A DNA stretch of 64,000 nt from Aquitalea sp. LB_tupeE (GTDB lineage: Bacteria; Pseudomonadota; Gammaproteobacteria; Burkholderiales; Chromobacteriaceae): the NCBI RefSeq assembly GCF_013391415.1, contig NZ_JACAXB010000016.1, positions 62,001 through 126,000 on the forward strand, written 5' to 3'. A program made the position numbers and the translations under genes. Shown here in pieces: positions 36,523-46,870 of this stretch; the stretch's first letter is position 1; each line of letters begins with the position of its first letter. The notes below the pieces were generated by a model. The model had not been told where the DNA came from. It searched no databases and saw nothing but the letters and a program-made list of their open reading frames with translations.

Positions 36523-36610
36523 TGACTACCTGTCCACTACAACGCCAAGCATGGCGGGATGCTGTGCAGTATACCCTGTCCATCGGAATGGGTGCATCGG
36601 GAAGCCAGCT

Positions 36611-37456
36611 TCAGTCCGCCTGTATCTGGCAGCCCAGGGTATGGCTGGCGCCTGGCTGCAGCGTGTAGCTGTCTTCACCGGCATTGGCCGCTTCGATACA
36701 GACAAAGTCGTGCCAGCCGTCGTCCGGCAGGTCGGCCAGCCGCGCAGCCTTGTCCTGCCAGGGGTTCCACAACACCACGCTGCCGGAGCCGCTGCGGCTG
36801 ATGCGCAAGCGGCGCTGCCATTGCCGGTCGTGCAGGATGACATCGGCCTCGCTGTAGACAATGGCATCGAACTCGCCATTGAGCTGTAGTGCGCTTGATG
36901 GCAAGCGGCTGTAGCGAGCGGCTACCTTGTCTTCGAAAACGGCATCTTCCACGCCGGACAGCTGAATGCTGCGGCTGTCGCTGACCGCCAGATAACTGTG
37001 TAGCGCCGCGCTCACCGTGCACGGCTGCTGGCCGTGGTTATGGGTGTGCAGCTGCATGGCAATGTGGTCGGACAGGGTGTATTCCAGCTCAACATCCAGC
37101 CCTTGCCAGTGCGGGCCTTGCAGTTTCACGTGAAACGCATCGCCATCCTGCTCCACCGACAATAGTTGCCAGTTCTGTTGCCGCGCCACGCCATGGGCCG
37201 GGGCGGCAGTGTCTGCCGGGTGCGGGCCGAACCATGGCCAGCAAACCGGTACGCCACCGCGAATGGCCTTGCCTTGTTGCAGGCTGGCCTGTGGCGACAT
37301 GTACAGCCAGGGCTGTTGTCCATAGGGCTGGAAGGAGAGCAATTGCCCACCCAGCAAGGACAGGGTGGCGGAGAAGCTGCCGCCATCCAGTTGCAACAGG
37401 GTGAGTGCATTGCCAAGCGGAATCAGCTGGGCGGCGGGGGGCAGGGAAATGGACAT
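36611..37456 (-). CDS. yeaD: D-hexose-6-phosphate mutarotase (aldose 1-epimerase family)
   Basis: 281 aa. IRGGVPVCWPWFGPHP and AAPAHGVARQQNW are family motifs of the YeaD group of glucose-6-phosphate 1-epimerases; the conserved His lies in HGVAR, and a late Glu in VEDAVFEDKV is consistent with catalysis. It interconverts alpha and beta hexose 6-phosphates. The ATG at 37456 matches the usual N-terminus; 14 codons more are open. A perfect parS copy lies within (37123-37136). Confidence 0.87.
   Translation of the reverse strand: MSISLPPAAQLIPLGNALTLLQLDGGSFSATLSLLGGQLLSFQPYGQQPWLYMSPQASLQQGKAIRGGVPVCWPWFGPHPADTAAPAHGVARQQNWQLLSVEQDGDAFHVKLQGPHWQGLDVELEYTLSDHIAMQLHTHNHGQQPCTVSAALHSYLAVSDSRSIQLSGVEDAVFEDKVAARYSRLPSSALQLNGEFDAIVYSEADVILHDRQWQRRLRISRSGSGSVVLWNPWQDKAARLADLPDDGWHDFVCIEAANAGEDSYTLQPGASHTLGCQIQAD
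37123..37136. other. parS-like ParB-binding palindrome (copy 4, exact, in gene)
   Basis: GTTTCACGTGAAAC within the mutarotase gene, encoding the FHVK of GDAFHVKLQG on the - strand. Confidence 0.88.
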
Positions 37457-37628
37457 GCAGATGTCTCGCTGGCGGAAAATGGATAAATCATAACCCAAGG
37501 CGGCCGCGACAACTGCCTGGCGCGTGTTGGGCAGACATGGCCTGGCTGTTGTACATTGGCTTTACTCTGCGCTGGATCAGCCACAGTCGCTGCAGTCCGG
37601 TCTAGAATGCCTCATCTTAAACGTTTGC

Positions 37629-38357
37629 ATGGAATACAAGGTGTCTGCCACAGCTCAACCGCGCTATCTGCGTATCAAGGAATACATTCTGGAAGGTATC
37701 CGCAAGAAGGAGTTCCTGCCAGGCTGCAAGATTCCGCCCGAGCTGGAACTGGCCAGCCAGTTTTCCGTGTCGCGCATGACGGTCAACAAGGCGGTGCGCG
37801 ACCTGGCCGAGGCCGGCATCCTGCTGCGTTTTGCCGGTGACGGTACTTATGTGGCCGAGCGCAAGGCTGAATCGCCGCTGCTGGACATCAACAATATCGC
37901 TGCCGAAGTGGCGGCACGCGGCCATACTCACAGCGCCGATGTGCATCAGCTGGAAACCATTGCGGCAGGCGAGGACATTGCCCTGCAGCTGGGGGTGAAG
38001 GTGGGCACGCCAGTTTATCACTCCATCCTGGTACACCGTGAGGATGGCCTGCCCATTCAGCTGGAAGACCGTTATGTGAATCCGGCATGGGCACCGGACT
38101 ACATTCTGCAGGACTTCACCCGCCACACGCCCAACGAATACCTGATGGAAACCTGCCCGCTGACCGATATCGAGCACAGCGTGGAGGCGGTGTTGCCGGA
38201 TGCGCGCGAGCTGGCCATGCTGGATATCGCCGCTGGGGAACCTTGTTTGCTGGTACTGCGTCGTACCTGGTCGTACAAGAATCTGGTGACCTTTGCCCGG
38301 CTGGTGCATCCGGGGGGGCGTTACAAGCTGCGTTCGCAAAGTCGGGTCAAAAAATAA
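37629..38357 (+). CDS. hutC: Histidine utilization repressor HutC (GntR family)
   Basis: 242 aa. The GntR winged helix (about residues 12-72: YLRIKEYILEGIRKKEFLPG, VSRMTVNKAVRDLAEAGI) and the UTRA effector domain (about 95-235) are complete. It should repress the hut genes and release on urocanate. It precedes hutIGUH, separated by uppP. A likely target is the palindrome at 39512-39527. The start at 37629 is the best guess (MEYKVSATAQP); the ribosome binding site is weak. A G7 run (38322-38328) lies near its 3' end. Confidence 0.92.
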   Translation: MEYKVSATAQPRYLRIKEYILEGIRKKEFLPGCKIPPELELASQFSVSRMTVNKAVRDLAEAGILLRFAGDGTYVAERKAESPLLDINNIAAEVAARGHTHSADVHQLETIAAGEDIALQLGVKVGTPVYHSILVHREDGLPIQLEDRYVNPAWAPDYILQDFTRHTPNEYLMETCPLTDIEHSVEAVLPDARELAMLDIAAGEPCLLVLRRTWSYKNLVTFARLVHPGGRYKLRSQSRVKK

Positions 38358-38403
38358 GCAGATGCGCGAACCTGGGATGCCACGGCATTCACCGTCCATG
38401 TTT

Positions 38404-38412
38404 GGGGGGGGG
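38404..38412. repeat. Poly-G tract (G9)
   Basis: Nine consecutive G at 38404-38412, 104 bp ahead of the uppP ATG. Such tracts slip during replication. Confidence 0.8.
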
Positions 38413-38515
38413 TAGCAGGCAAAGTGCGTAGTTGCGATCTGGTCACCAGCCTTGTCATGCCGTCGAATGATTGGTCTGCTTGTCCTTTTAACCTGCCAAC
38501 ACATCAAAGCACATC

Positions 38516-39340
38516 ATGGACACACTGCTTTTGCTCAAGGCGGCCATTCTCGGCATTGTCGAGGGGCTGACCGAATTTTTGCCCATTTCCTCCACTGGCC
38601 ACTTGATCCTGGCCGGGGAATTACTCAAGTTCAATGACGAGCGTGGCAAGCTGTTTGAAATCGTCATCCAGTCCGGTGCCATTCTGGCGGTGATCTGGGA
38701 ATACCGTGCCCGCATTGCCGCCGTGCTCGGTGGTGCCCGCCATGATGCGGCGGCAAGACGCTTCATTCTCAACCTGGCGATTGCCTTCTGTCCGGCAGCG
38801 GCGCTGGGCTTTCTGTTCAGCAAGGCCATCAAGGCCCATCTGTTCAACGCTCCGGTGGTGGCCAGCATGTTCATCATCGGTGCGCTGGTCATCATGTGGG
38901 CCGAGCGCCGTCAGCACAGCATACGGGTACAGACGGTAGAGGAAATGAGCCCGCTGGATGCGCTCAAGGTGGGCTGCGCCCAGGCCTTTGCGCTGGTGCC
39001 GGGCACTTCACGTTCCGGTGCCACCATCATCGGCGGCATGCTGTTTGGCCTGTCGCGCAAGGCGGCCACCGAGTTTTCCTTCTTTCTGGCCATTCCCACG
39101 CTGATCATCGCCTCGCTGTATTCGCTGTATAAAGACCGCGCACTGCTGGCAGCGGACGACCTGGGCATCTGGGCAGTAGGCCTGCTGTTTTCCTTTGTTT
39201 CGGCCTTCTTCTGCGTGCGCTGGCTGCTGCGCTTCATTTCCAGCCACAGCTTCATGGTGTTTGCCTGGTACCGCATCGTGTTCGGCATCATCGTCTTGCT
39301 GACCTGGCAGTACGGCTGGGTGAACTGGGTGGATAGCTGA
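38516..39340 (+). CDS. uppP: Undecaprenyl-diphosphate phosphatase UppP (BacA)
   Basis: 274-aa polytopic inner-membrane enzyme recycling the lipid carrier of peptidoglycan and O-antigen synthesis. [20 protein letters not shown] carries the conserved E-E region and PISSTGH motif, and [20 protein letters not shown] the second (PGTSRSG), both needed for activity. Length is normal. It lies between hutC and hutI but is functionally unrelated; a strong terminator (39393-39418) follows. Confidence 0.95.
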   Translation: MDTLLLLKAAILGIVEGLTEFLPISSTGHLILAGELLKFNDERGKLFEIVIQSGAILAVIWEYRARIAAVLGGARHDAAARRFILNLAIAFCPAAALGFLFSKAIKAHLFNAPVVASMFIIGALVIMWAERRQHSIRVQTVEEMSPLDALKVGCAQAFALVPGTSRSGATIIGGMLFGLSRKAATEFSFFLAIPTLIIASLYSLYKDRALLAADDLGIWAVGLLFSFVSAFFCVRWLLRFISSHSFMVFAWYRIVFGIIVLLTWQYGWVNWVDS

Positions 39341-39392
39341 AAGTCGCCAGCAGATAATTGACTATACAAATACTGTTGGATTTTTGATGCAC

Positions 39393-39418
39393 AAAGGGAG
39401 CCGTTGGCTCCCTTTTTT
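39393..39418 (+). terminator. Terminator of uppP
   Basis: AAGGGAGCC, GTT loop, GGCTCCC, TTTTTT. Confidence 0.9.
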
Positions 39419-39487
39419 ATTTGCACAAATTGTTGATAAATAAAGACTTTGGTGGAAATACATATTGTATGCAATGTTGAATCGTGG

Positions 39488-39527
39488 TTGACAAGCATCA
39501 ATGCAGGGTTTATTTGTATATACAAAT
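39488..39527 (+). promoter_or_regulatory. hutI promoter with putative HutC operator
   Basis: TTGACA (39488-39493), a 17-bp spacer, TATTTG (39511-39516), and the 16-bp perfect palindrome ATTTGTATATACAAAT (39512-39527) over the -10 and just before the ribosome binding site. HutC binds TGTATATACA-like sites in Pseudomonas (recalled, not searched). A further inverted pair ATACA / TGTAT (39458-39470) lies upstream. Confidence 0.75.
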
Positions 39528-39538
39528 CAGGAGCAGAC

Positions 39539-40789
39539 ATGAGCAAGCCTACCAACCGCACCCGCAGCCTGTGGCTCAATGCCCGGCTGGCCACCATGGA
39601 TACACAGCACGCCACGCCCTACGGCGCGCTGCACGACCACGCGCTGGTGGTGGAGCAAGGCCGTATTGCCGCCATCCTGCCGCAAGGCCAGTTGAACCCG
39701 GCCAGCTTTGACGGCGAGGTGGTGGACGTGGCAGGCCGCTGGATTACCCCCGGTTTCATCGACTGCCACACCCATCTGGTGTATGGCGGCAACCGGGCGG
39801 CGGAATGGGAGCAGCGCTTGCTGGGCGTGCCGTATCAGCAGATAGCCGCCCAGGGCGGTGGCATTGTCTCCACCGTGCGCGCCACCCGTGCACTGGATGA
39901 AGCACAGCTCGCCGCTGCCAGCCTGCCGCGCTTGCAGGCGCTGATGGCGGAGGGTGTCACCACGCTGGAGTGCAAGTCCGGCTATGGCCTGAACCTGGAA
40001 GACGAAATCAAGCAGCTGCGTGTGGCCCGTCAGCTGGCAGACAGTCAGCCGGTGGAGATTGCCCCCACCTTGCTGTCCGCCCATGCCTTGCCGCCGGAAT
40101 TTGCCGGCAATGCCGATGGCTATATCCAGCATGTGATTCGCGACATTCTGCCCAGCGTGGCAGAACAAGGCCTGGCCGAAGCGGTGGATGTGTTCTGCGA
40201 AAGCGTGGGTTTTTCCCCGGCGCAAACCCGGCGTGTATTCGAAGCCGCGCAACAGCATGGCTTGCGGGTGAAGGGCCATGTCGAACAGCTGTCCAATCTG
40301 CATGGCGCCGCGCTGGTGGCCGAGTTCGGTGGCCTGTCGGCCGACCATATCGAATACCTGGACGACGCTGGTGTGGCAGCCATGCGCGCCGCCGGCACGG
40401 TGGCGGTATTGCTGCCCGGCGCCTTCTACTTTTTGCGCGAAACGCAAAAGCCGCCAGTCGAACGGCTGCGCGCTGCTGGTGTGCCGATGGCGGTGTCTAC
40501 CGACCTCAACCCAGGCACCAGCCCGTTTGCCTCCATCCGGTTGGCCATGAATCAGGCTTGTGTGCTGTTCGGCCTGTCGCCGGAAGAAGCACTGGCCGGC
40601 ACCACCCGCCATGCCGCGCAGGCGCTGGGCCGTGGTCACAGTCACGGCAGGCTGGCGCTGGATCATGTTGCCGACCTGCTGCTATGGGATATCGAACATC
40701 CTGCCGAAATCGTCTACGGACTCGGCGTCAACCCGCTGGCCGAACGGGTATTCCGCGGTCAGCGTCCGGGCAAGGAAACAACACAATGA
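39539..40789 (+). CDS. hutI: Imidazolonepropionase HutI
   Basis: 416 aa. Amidohydrolase-fold metalloenzyme opening the ring of 4-imidazolone-5-propionate, the third step of histidine degradation. The metal site motif [20 protein letters not shown] is intact, as are [16 protein letters not shown] and [14 protein letters not shown]. The ATG at 39539 follows AGGAG; the frame is open for 30 codons before it through the operator. It overlaps hutG by 4 nt. Confidence 0.95.
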   Translation: MSKPTNRTRSLWLNARLATMDTQHATPYGALHDHALVVEQGRIAAILPQGQLNPASFDGEVVDVAGRWITPGFIDCHTHLVYGGNRAAEWEQRLLGVPYQQIAAQGGGIVSTVRATRALDEAQLAAASLPRLQALMAEGVTTLECKSGYGLNLEDEIKQLRVARQLADSQPVEIAPTLLSAHALPPEFAGNADGYIQHVIRDILPSVAEQGLAEAVDVFCESVGFSPAQTRRVFEAAQQHGLRVKGHVEQLSNLHGAALVAEFGGLSADHIEYLDDAGVAAMRAAGTVAVLLPGAFYFLRETQKPPVERLRAAGVPMAVSTDLNPGTSPFASIRLAMNQACVLFGLSPEEALAGTTRHAAQALGRGHSHGRLALDHVADLLLWDIEHPAEIVYGLGVNPLAERVFRGQRPGKETTQ

Positions 40790-41724
40790 CTCCAGACATG
40801 AAGCTGTGGACCGGCCGTGTAGACGCCGGTGAAGGCGAACTGGCACGCCGCTGGCATCAACTGGCCACCCCGTTTGCCCCCGGCCTGCCAGCAGGCATCG
40901 GCATCGCCGGTTTTGCCTGCGACGAAGGCGTGCGCCGCAATCAGGGCCGCGTCGGTGCGGCGGTTGCACCGGCCGTCATCCGCAAGGCATTGGCCAATCT
41001 GGCCTGGCATCAGGCTTATCCACTGTGTGATATGGGCGATGTGGCCTGTGATGATGGCGATCTGAACGCCGCCCACCTGCGGCTGGCTGCTGCTGTCGAA
41101 CAACTGGCGCGTGCCGGACATTTTCCGCTGGTGCTGGGCGGTGGCCATGAAACCGCCTACGGCACCTGGCGCGGCCTGGCCGCAGCGCATCCGGACAAGG
41201 TGATCGGCATCATCAATTTCGATGCCCACTTCGACATCCGCGAAGCTGCCGAGGCCACTTCCGGCACGCCGTTTGCCCAGATTGCCGCCGACTGTGCCGC
41301 GACTGGCCGTCCCTTCCATTACCTGTGTCTGGGCGTGGCCGAGCCATCCAATACCCAGGCGCTGTTTGCCCGCGCCGGTCAGCTGGGCGTGCAGTGGCTG
41401 CTGGACAGCGCGCTGAACCAGGCTGGCCTGGCCAGTGCCCAGCATGCGGTGCAGGACTTCATCGACCAGGTGGACGTGGTCTATCTCACCATCGATCTGG
41501 ATGTGCTACCCGCCAGCGTGATGCCCGCCGTCTCCGCCCCCGCTGCCATGGGCGTGGAGCTGCCGGTGGTGGAGGCGCTGCTTACTGCCATTGCCGCCAG
41601 CGGCAAGCTGGCCGGGGCAGACCTGGTGGAGCTGAACCCGCAATTCGATATCGACAGCCACGGCGCGAAGACGGCGGCCCGGCTGGCGTGGAGTATCACC
41701 CGTCATCTGGTCAAGAACCGCTGA
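40786..41724 (+). CDS. hutG: Formimidoylglutamase HutG (arginase family)
   Basis: 312 aa. Manganese motifs are intact: [18 protein letters not shown] and [10 protein letters not shown]. It hydrolyses N-formimidoyl-L-glutamate to glutamate and formamide. The ATG at 40786 overlaps the hutI stop in ATGA, with AAGGAAA upstream. The pathway thus uses the formamide-releasing one-step route, so no HutF/N-formylglutamate deformylase is needed. A 94-bp repeat separates it from hutU. Confidence 0.95.
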   Translation: MTPDMKLWTGRVDAGEGELARRWHQLATPFAPGLPAGIGIAGFACDEGVRRNQGRVGAAVAPAVIRKALANLAWHQAYPLCDMGDVACDDGDLNAAHLRLAAAVEQLARAGHFPLVLGGGHETAYGTWRGLAAAHPDKVIGIINFDAHFDIREAAEATSGTPFAQIAADCAATGRPFHYLCLGVAEPSNTQALFARAGQLGVQWLLDSALNQAGLASAQHAVQDFIDQVDVVYLTIDLDVLPASVMPAVSAPAAMGVELPVVEALLTAIAASGKLAGADLVELNPQFDIDSHGAKTAARLAWSITRHLVKNR

Positions 41725-41817
41725 CAAAACCGCGCAGCGAACCCGGGCCAAGGCGCGCCGCCGCAGACAGTACATGGCGTACGGCAAGGTGGCGCAACGC
41801 TGGAGCGGGGGTTTTGT
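41724..41817. repeat. Neisseriales-type intergenic repeat, copy A (8-bp terminal inverted repeats)
   Basis: A 94-bp segment in the hutG-hutU gap, bounded by ACAAAACC (41724-41731) and GGTTTTGT (41810-41817). Its core on the - strand reads CGTACGCCATGTACTGTCTG (41764-41783). The related stretch at 62989-63042 shares ACAAAA, GAAyCCGGG and the core. I recall a similar GTACTGTCTGCGGC element in Neisseria intergenic regions. Confidence 0.6.
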
Positions 41818-41882
41818 TATCGGTTCGCAGTAAGGAATTCAGGGCAGTTGCCCGACAACATGGCAGTACCAAGGAGACAGCA

Positions 41883-43565
41883 ATGAGCGCAGCACAACAA
41901 GACAGCCGCTTCGACCCGACCCGTGTGATCCGCGCCCCGCGTGGCACCGAACTTTCCTGCAAAAGCTGGCTGACCGAAGCCGTCTACCGCATGATCCAGA
42001 ACAATCTGGACCCGGAAGTGGCCGAGCATCCGCAAAGCCTGGTGGTATACGGCGGTATTGGCCGCGCCGCCCGCAACTGGGAATGTTTCGACACCATCCT
42101 GGACGTGCTCAAGCGCCTGGAAGACGACCAGACCCTGCTGATCCAGTCCGGCAAGCCGGTGGGCGTGTTCAATACCCATGCCGACGCACCGCGCGTGCTG
42201 ATTGCCAACTCCAACCTGGTGCCGCACTGGGCCAACTGGGAACACTTCAACGAGCTGGATAAAAAAGGCCTGATGATGTACGGCCAGATGACCGCCGGTT
42301 CCTGGATTTACATCGGCTCGCAAGGCATCGTGCAAGGGACTTACGAAACCTTCTTTGCCGTGGCCAACCAGCACTTCGACGGCAAGCCGCAAGGCCGCTG
42401 GATCCTGACCGGTGGTCTGGGTGGCATGGGTGGCGCGCAGCCGCTGGCCGCCACCATGGCCGGTTTCAGCATGATCGCGGTCGAGTGTGATGAAACCCGT
42501 ATCGATTTCCGCCTGAAAACCCGTTACGTGGACCGCAAGGCCACTACCCTGGACGAGGCGCTGGCCATCATCGAAGACGCCAAGCAAAGCGGCAAGGCGG
42601 TGTCGGTCGGTCTGCTGGGCAATGCCGCCGATGTATTCACCGAGCTGGTAAACCGTGGCATCACCCCGGACGTGGTGACCGACCAGACCTCCGCGCACGA
42701 CCCGGTACACGGCTACCTGCCGCAAGGCTGGACCGTGGACGGGTGGCGCGCCAAGCAAAAGACCGACGCGGCTGAAATCACCGCTGCCGCCAAAAAGTCC
42801 ATGGCCGTGCAAGTGCGCGCCATGCTGACCCTGCAACAGCGCGGCGCCGCCACGCTGGACTACGGCAACAACATCCGCCAGATGGCGCTGGAAGAGGGCG
42901 TACAGAACGCCTTCGACTTCCCCGGCTTTGTCCCGGCTTATGTCCGCCCGCTATTCTGCGAAGGCATCGGCCCCTTCCGCTGGGTGGCGCTGTCCGGCGA
43001 CCCGGAAGACATCTACAAGACCGACGCCAAGGTGAAGGAGCTGATTCCGGATGACCCGCACCTGCACAACTGGCTGGACATGGCACGCGAGCGCATCAGC
43101 TTCCAGGGCTTGCCGGCGCGTATTTGTTGGGTGGGCCTGAAAGATCGCGCCCGTCTGGGTGCAGCTTTCAACGAAATGGTGAAGAATGGCGAACTCAAAG
43201 CGCCTATCGTGATTGGCCGCGACCATCTGGACTCCGGCTCGGTGGCCTCGCCCAACCGCGAAACCGAAGCCATGCTGGATGGTTCGGACGCTGTGTCCGA
43301 CTGGCCGCTGCTCAACGCGCTGCTGAATACCGCTGGCGGCGCGACCTGGGTGTCCTTGCACCACGGTGGTGGCGTGGGCATGGGCTTCTCGCAGCACTCC
43401 GGCGTGGTGATTGTGTGCGATGGCACTGACGAAGCCGCCAAGCGCGTTAGCCGTGTACTGCGTAACGACCCGGGCACCGGCGTGATGCGTCATGCCGATG
43501 CCGGTTACGACATCGCCAAAAATTGCGCGCGTGAGCAGAGCCTGGACCTGCCGATGCTGAAATAA
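41883..43565 (+). CDS. hutU: Urocanate hydratase HutU
   Basis: 560 aa. It hydrates urocanate to imidazolonepropionate with a tightly bound NAD. 'GWIYIG'-type and [20 protein letters not shown] glycine-rich NAD motifs are present ([18 protein letters not shown]). The active Cys region [20 protein letters not shown] and [16 protein letters not shown] are intact. AAGGAGA precedes the ATG at 41883. It is third in the hut operon. Confidence 0.96.
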   Translation: MSAAQQDSRFDPTRVIRAPRGTELSCKSWLTEAVYRMIQNNLDPEVAEHPQSLVVYGGIGRAARNWECFDTILDVLKRLEDDQTLLIQSGKPVGVFNTHADAPRVLIANSNLVPHWANWEHFNELDKKGLMMYGQMTAGSWIYIGSQGIVQGTYETFFAVANQHFDGKPQGRWILTGGLGGMGGAQPLAATMAGFSMIAVECDETRIDFRLKTRYVDRKATTLDEALAIIEDAKQSGKAVSVGLLGNAADVFTELVNRGITPDVVTDQTSAHDPVHGYLPQGWTVDGWRAKQKTDAAEITAAAKKSMAVQVRAMLTLQQRGAATLDYGNNIRQMALEEGVQNAFDFPGFVPAYVRPLFCEGIGPFRWVALSGDPEDIYKTDAKVKELIPDDPHLHNWLDMARERISFQGLPARICWVGLKDRARLGAAFNEMVKNGELKAPIVIGRDHLDSGSVASPNRETEAMLDGSDAVSDWPLLNALLNTAGGATWVSLHHGGGVGMGFSQHSGVVIVCDGTDEAAKRVSRVLRNDPGTGVMRHADAGYDIAKNCAREQSLDLPMLK

Positions 43566-43740
43566 GTCGGGTAGAGCATGCCCGATCCGGCCTTACCTTG
43601 CCGCGGGCATTCTTTGTGCAGAAGTCACGTCATCAGCGTCATGGCCCTGCCGGTTCAGGCAGGGCTGGCGCGACAACAAGAACATATCTGGTCCAGCCTG
43701 CGGGCATGAGGCCAGCTGACAATCAATAGAGACTGAAACC

Positions 43741-45273
43741 ATGAGCATTCTCAATATCGTACCGGGCCAACTGACACTGGCCGACCTGCGCCGCGTTTCA
43801 CGTGAAACCGGTCTCAAGCTGCAACTGGACCCGTCCTGCCACGCCGGTATCGACGCTTCTGCCGCCACCGTGGCACGCGTATTGTCCGAAGGCCGTACTG
43901 CCTATGGCATCAACACCGGCTTTGGCTTGCTGGCCAATACCCGCATTGCACCGGACGAGCTGGAACTGCTGCAGCGTTCCATCGTGCTGTCGCACGCTGC
44001 CGGTATTGGCGCGCCGATGGACGATTCCACCGTGCGTCTGGTGATGGCACTGAAAATCAACTCGCTGGCGCGTGGTTTCTCCGGCATCCGCCGTCAGGTG
44101 ATCGAAGCGCTGGTCACGCTGTTCAACCACGGCATCTACCCGGTGATTCCGCAAAAGGGTTCGGTGGGCGCGTCCGGCGACCTGGCCCCGCTGTCGCACA
44201 TGAGCGCAGTGCTGATCGGCGAGGGCGAAGCCTTCGTCAACGGCCAGCGCGTACATGGCCGTGAAGCCATGCTGGCGGCCGGTCTGGAACCCATCACCCT
44301 GGCCCCGAAAGAGGGCCTCGCCCTGCTCAATGGCACACAAGCGTCCACCGCCTTTGCGCTGGAAGGCCTGTTTGCCGCCGAAGACCTGTTTGCCTCTGCC
44401 GTAGTGGCGGGCTCCATGTCGGTGGAAGCCGCGCAGGGCAGCCGCACCCCGTTCGATGCCCGCATCCATGCCGTGCGCGGCCATGCCGGGCAGATTGACG
44501 CTGCCAGCGCCTACCGCGCCCTGCTGGAACACAGCGAAATCGAACACTCGCATGAAAACTGCGGCAAGGTGCAAGACCCGTACAGCCTGCGCTGCCAGCC
44601 GCAGGTGATGGGTGCCTGCCTGACGCAGATCCGCCACTCCGCCAGCGTGCTGCAAGTGGAAGCCAACTCGGTATCGGATAACCCGCTGGTGTTTGCCGAC
44701 GACAACGACATCTTGTCTGGCGGCAACTTCCACGCCGAGCCGGTGGCCTTTGCTGCCGACAACCTGGCGCTGGCGCTGGCCGAAATCGGCTCGCTGTCCG
44801 AGCGCCGCATGGCGCTGCTGATCGACAGCAATCTGTCCAAGCTGCCGCCTTTCCTGGTGAATAACGGCGGGGTGAACTCCGGCTTCATGATTGCCCAGGT
44901 GACTGGTGCGGCACTGGCCTCGGAAAACAAGTCGCTGGCACACCCGGCATCGGTAGACAGCCTGCCGACCTCGGCCAACCAGGAAGACCATGTGTCGATG
45001 GCCACTTTTGCCGGTCGTCGTCTGCGCGACATGGCCGGTAACACCGCCGGCATTCTGGCCGTGGAACTGCTGGCGGCCTGCCAGGGTGTGGACTTCCGCG
45101 CCCCGCACAAGGCCAGCGCCAAGCTGGAAGAAGCCAAGGCCGAACTGCGCGAACAAGTGAGCTTCTACGACAAGGACCGCTACTTCGCACCGGATATCGA
45201 GAAGGCCGCTGCACTGGTGGCCAGCGGCAGTTACAACCGCTTTGTCGCGGCTGGCTTGCTGCCCTCTTTGTAA
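43741..45273 (+). CDS. hutH: Histidine ammonia-lyase HutH
   Basis: 510 aa. It eliminates ammonia from histidine to give urocanate. The Ala144-Ser145-Gly146 triad that cyclises to the MIO cofactor lies in [20 protein letters not shown], and '[20 protein letters not shown]' follows. Residues 19-23 (VSRET) are encoded by a perfect parS palindrome (43795-43808). It is the last hut gene, after a 175-bp gap with a GC hairpin (43644-43665), and ends at a terminator (45297-45328). Confidence 0.96.
   Translation: MSILNIVPGQLTLADLRRVSRETGLKLQLDPSCHAGIDASAATVARVLSEGRTAYGINTGFGLLANTRIAPDELELLQRSIVLSHAAGIGAPMDDSTVRLVMALKINSLARGFSGIRRQVIEALVTLFNHGIYPVIPQKGSVGASGDLAPLSHMSAVLIGEGEAFVNGQRVHGREAMLAAGLEPITLAPKEGLALLNGTQASTAFALEGLFAAEDLFASAVVAGSMSVEAAQGSRTPFDARIHAVRGHAGQIDAASAYRALLEHSEIEHSHENCGKVQDPYSLRCQPQVMGACLTQIRHSASVLQVEANSVSDNPLVFADDNDILSGGNFHAEPVAFAADNLALALAEIGSLSERRMALLIDSNLSKLPPFLVNNGGVNSGFMIAQVTGAALASENKSLAHPASVDSLPTSANQEDHVSMATFAGRRLRDMAGNTAGILAVELLAACQGVDFRAPHKASAKLEEAKAELREQVSFYDKDRYFAPDIEKAAALVASGSYNRFVAAGLLPSL
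43795..43808. other. parS-like ParB-binding palindrome (copy 5, exact, in hutH)
   Basis: GTTTCACGTGAAAC in codons 19-23 of hutH. Confidence 0.88.
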
Positions 45274-45296
45274 GCAGGCCCTCAGTCAGGGATGTG

Positions 45297-45328
45297 GCCC
45301 GGCACCGTCACGGTGACCGGGCTTTTTT
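45297..45328 (+). terminator. Terminator of the hut operon
   Basis: GCCCGGCACCGT / ACGGTGACCGGGC stem with TTTTTT. Confidence 0.88.
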
Positions 45329-45351
45329 ACGTGTGATGGGGTGAAGGCAGG

Positions 45352-46476
45352 TCAGAGCAGGCAGTAGCCCAGCACGCCTGCCAGCAGCAGCGCGGGCAGG
45401 GAATACAGATGAAAGCGCAGCCAGATGCCGCGCTCGCCCGCCATGCGCAGGGCGATCAGGTTGGCCAGCGAACCCAGCACGCAGCCAAAGCCACCGGCAT
45501 TCACCGCATAGGCCAGCACTTTGTAAGCACTGCTGTATTTCACCAGCAGGATGGTGGCGGGCACATTGCTGATCAGCTGCGAACCCAGCAGGGCGGTCAG
45601 ATACAGCCCGCCGCGACTCAGCCCTGCCACGGCGTCAGTCGAGTGGTGCAGCAGCGGCAGCTGGGTCAGCAGGCGGATGTCGACAAACATCAGCATGAAC
45701 ACGGCAATCAGGCTCCAGTCCACCGCCAGCAGCAAGGCCGGGCGCAACAGGGCAATGCCGGCCAGCACCGCAGCCAGCCCCCACAAGGCATGGCCGGATT
45801 CCAGCGCCACGATAAAGCCGATGTACGACAAGGCGCAGCTCCACAACAGTCGCGGCTGATAGCCGCTGGCGTCGTCGTGCAGTTCGGCATGAATGCGCTG
45901 GCCGGGAAAGGCCAGTGCGGTGGCCAGTAACAGCAGCGCCATACTGCCCAGTGCCAGCGGGGCCATTTGCCAGGTAAACGCAGCAAAGGACTGGCCGGAC
46001 AACTGCCACAGCAAGATGTTTTGCGGGTTGCCGATCGGGGTAAGCAGCGAGCCGGCATTCACCGCCAGTGCTTCAAAAATCACCAGCCGGCCAATGGGCA
46101 GCCCGGCCATGCCACGCAGGCTGAGGGTGATCGGTACCACGATGAACAAGGCCACGTCATTGGTAAGCACGGTGGACAGCAGGGCGGACATGCTCACCAG
46201 AAACAGCGCCAGCGACCGTTCCCGCGCCAGCCGGTTGATGATGAGGCGGCCCAGATGGCTCAGATAGCCGCTGTCTTCCACGCCCTTGATGAGCAGCAGC
46301 AGGCCGGACAGGGTGATGATGGTAGGCCAGTCTATCCAGTGGAAAAACTGGCTGGCCGCCGCGGGCTGTGGCAGCCACAGCAGCAGCATCAGCAATAGCA
46401 GCACATGCAGCAGCCTGTCGTGCAAGAACGGGGCGAGCAAGGCAGCCAGACGGGAGGGGGAGGTGTGTGCATACAT
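45352..46476 (-). CDS. ybiR: SLC13/ArsB-like permease of the YbiR type
   Basis: 374 aa with about eleven hydrophobic helices. 'LTNDVALFIVVPITLSLRGM' and 'EALAVNAGSLLTPIGNPQNI' are hallmark blocks of the anion-permease superfamily, and the whole layout matches the uncharacterised E. coli YbiR. The transported ion is unknown. It is on the - strand opposite the hut operon. Confidence 0.86.
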   Translation of the reverse strand: MYAHTSPSRLAALLAPFLHDRLLHVLLLLMLLLWLPQPAAASQFFHWIDWPTIITLSGLLLLIKGVEDSGYLSHLGRLIINRLARERSLALFLVSMSALLSTVLTNDVALFIVVPITLSLRGMAGLPIGRLVIFEALAVNAGSLLTPIGNPQNILLWQLSGQSFAAFTWQMAPLALGSMALLLLATALAFPGQRIHAELHDDASGYQPRLLWSCALSYIGFIVALESGHALWGLAAVLAGIALLRPALLLAVDWSLIAVFMLMFVDIRLLTQLPLLHHSTDAVAGLSRGGLYLTALLGSQLISNVPATILLVKYSSAYKVLAYAVNAGGFGCVLGSLANLIALRMAGERGIWLRFHLYSLPALLLAGVLGYCLL

Positions 46477-46530
46477 GGCGGCAGCTTACGGGAAGGCCGC
46501 CGCCGCTATCAAGCTGCGTGCACGGCGGCG

Positions 46531-46830
46531 TCAGTCCTGCGTACGCAAATCGTCACGCTTGATGGCCATGCCCATGGCGATGATCCAGGGCAGGATCAGC
46601 CAGCCGCCCAGCACATTGATGAGAATGACTTTTTGCAGACGCGGGCTTTTCACCAGCCAGCCGGTGATGCTGGGAATCAGATAAGCCGGAATCATCACCA
46701 GCGCGTCGCCCATCCACATGGCGGTGGTGACGAATAGCGGTTGATTGTTGAAGGTGCCATACAGCCACAACAGCACAGCCAGCGCCAGCACGATGATGAA
46801 CAGGCCTTTGAGCAGATCGACGATTTTCAT
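46531..46830 (-). CDS. Small membrane protein, possible superinfection-immunity (Imm-like) family
   Basis: 99 aa with two or three hydrophobic helices (LLKGLFIIVLALAVLLWLYG and ILINVLGGWLILPWIIAMGM). The final 'GWLILPWIIA' block resembles the short T4 Imm-like/superinfection immunity family, but the match is weak from memory. There are no cysteines. The ATG at 46830 lacks a clear ribosome binding site. It is followed 40 bp upstream by the LysE gene on the same strand. Confidence 0.6.
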   Translation of the reverse strand: MKIVDLLKGLFIIVLALAVLLWLYGTFNNQPLFVTTAMWMGDALVMIPAYLIPSITGWLVKSPRLQKVILINVLGGWLILPWIIAMGMAIKRDDLRTQD

Positions 46831-46870
46831 GACAGACAAACAGGGGTGATCAGGTAAGCGGCTAGGGTAA

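Noticed and set aside
43644-43665. GCCCTGCC / GGCAGGGC hairpin between hutU and hutH
   Set aside because: No T-run and inside an operon; could be an mRNA structure but not supported as a terminator.
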